Below the pieces are notes generated by a model. It was not told where the DNA came from and searched no databases. It worked only from the letters and a program-made list of their open reading frames with translations. 6,179 nt of DNA, taken from NCBI GenBank assembly GCA_027053135.1, contig JALUEA010000011.1, positions 1-6,179 of the forward strand, written 5' to 3'. The stretch comes from Candidatus Altimarinota bacterium (GTDB lineage: Bacteria > Patescibacteriota > Gracilibacteria > CAIRYL01). This document shows positions 5,721 to 6,179 of this stretch, piece after piece. Position 1 is the stretch's first letter; each line of letters starts with the position of its first letter. The position numbers and the translations under genes are program-made.

Positions 5721-5727
5721 CCCCTCC
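5721..5727 (-). promoter_or_regulatory. Shine-Dalgarno site for the truncated minus-strand gene
   Basis: GGAGGGG read on the minus strand precedes ATG 5718 by 2 bases, or by 4 bases if the core is taken as GGAGG. Together with the open frame behind it, this decides the start at 5718 rather than 5739. It contrasts with the plus-strand genes, of which only tsaE-HD has a comparable site. Confidence 0.5.
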
Positions 5728-5757
5728 AAATTTTAACATATTTTTTTTTAACTCATA

Positions 5758-6179
5758 TTATAAATCTTCTTTTATAAAAGGCGCTTGCACGACATCAACG
5801 ACTTTTTCGCTAAAAAATATATAACGACCTTTTGAAAATCGCCCAGGCTCTACACCGAGTTCATCAATTACTTCTTTTCCGCCGAGCACAGCTTTTTGCG
5901 CTTCTTTTGATGTAGTTCGCATTAAAATCTTAGTCTGAAGATTCTCACGCAAAGTAGTATCGATACTATCGCTCGTCGCTTTCTGCGTAGCTACAAAAAA
6001 TTTGATACCTGCTGCTCTTGCTTTAGCAAGCAATGTTCGAAGATTATTTTTAAGTTCTTTCGCGTCATTTTTTTCAAGAAATAAAATCTGGTCATTAACT
6101 GACGCGTATTCATCAATCATCACGACAATTTGTGCTTTTTTCCAATTTTTTTGATTATTTTTAATCATTTGCAAGTATC
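5758..6179 (-). CDS. FtsK/SpoIIIE-family DNA translocase, C-terminal fragment
   Basis: FtsK/SpoIIIE-type ATPases pump double-stranded DNA through a hexameric ring, during chromosome segregation or in conjugative transfer. Only the last about 140 residues are here; the frame is open at the right edge, so the Walker A part lies outside. Seen: Walker B IVVMIDEYA, then NLRTLLAKARAAGIKFFVATQKATSDSIDTTLRENLQTKILMRTTSKEAQKAVLGG, which matches the family's sensor and arginine-finger region (GI-FF-ATQ, then RT-S-EA). It closes with PGRFSKGRYIFFSEKVVDVVQAPFI and stops soon after. There is no C-terminal winged-helix (gamma) domain, unlike chromosomal FtsK, so a plasmid or conjugative-element type is more likely. 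Leucine codons are mostly CTT/CTC (about 7 of 12 by eye), whereas serS almost always uses TTA/TTG, consistent with a different origin. A hexameric coupling protein of another family is less likely. Confidence 0.85.
   Translation of the reverse strand, partial: YLQMIKNNQKNWKKAQIVVMIDEYASVNDQILFLEKNDAKELKNNLRTLLAKARAAGIKFFVATQKATSDSIDTTLRENLQTKILMRTTSKEAQKAVLGGKEVIDELGVEPGRFSKGRYIFFSEKVVDVVQAPFIKEDL

Noticed and set aside
1..6179. tRNA genes, CRISPR arrays or insertion-sequence ends
   Set aside because: No cloverleaf-like G+C-rich segments, regularly spaced direct repeats or transposase motifs were seen on either strand.

Overview
The window is AT-rich (about one-third G+C by eye) and looks like a small-genome bacterium, most likely of the Candidate Phyla Radiation (Patescibacteria). 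This is an inference from tight gene packing, scarce Shine-Dalgarno sites, AGA/CGA-rich arginine and GGA-rich glycine codons, a DUF5665-type small membrane protein, a short cohesin-like lipoprotein, and housekeeping proteins that diverge in non-catalytic parts. I cannot name the species. The stop codons that can be assigned are TAA or TAG, never TGA. No conserved gene is broken by an internal TGA, so the standard bacterial code fits.

Positions 1-5012 hold an orderly plus-strand run of translation-related genes. These are rlmN (23S rRNA/tRNA adenine C2 methyltransferase), an unrecognised basic protein with a weak acetyltransferase-like tail, serS (seryl-tRNA synthetase), a small DUF5665-like membrane protein, and a TsaE ATPase (tRNA t6A synthesis) fused to an HD phosphohydrolase domain. 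Two good sigma70-like promoters are visible, one before the unknown gene and one before serS. An AT-rich terminator-like hairpin lies directly before the serS promoter. serS, the DUF5665 gene and the tsaE-HD gene are spaced as one operon. Three of these five genes act directly on rRNA or tRNA function, so the run is a translation-fidelity cluster.

Positions 5069 to about 5620 encode a secreted lipoprotein with a lipobox and a cohesin-like beta-rich domain.

From about 5610-5640 to the right edge the character changes. Coding switches to the minus strand, with the C-terminal part of an FtsK/SpoIIIE-type DNA-pumping ATPase cut by the window edge. Downstream of it is a small gene with a strong Shine-Dalgarno site whose reading frame soon runs into the antisense of the lipoprotein. 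The lipoprotein's last residues are likewise antisense of that minus-strand gene. Two convergent genes truncating each other, with different leucine codon use in the FtsK piece, suggest a rearrangement or mobile-element boundary, or a chimeric assembly join.

The points most worth a second look are the TsaE-HD fusion with both catalytic sites intact, the junction near 5620, and the unrecognised basic protein with its own promoter.
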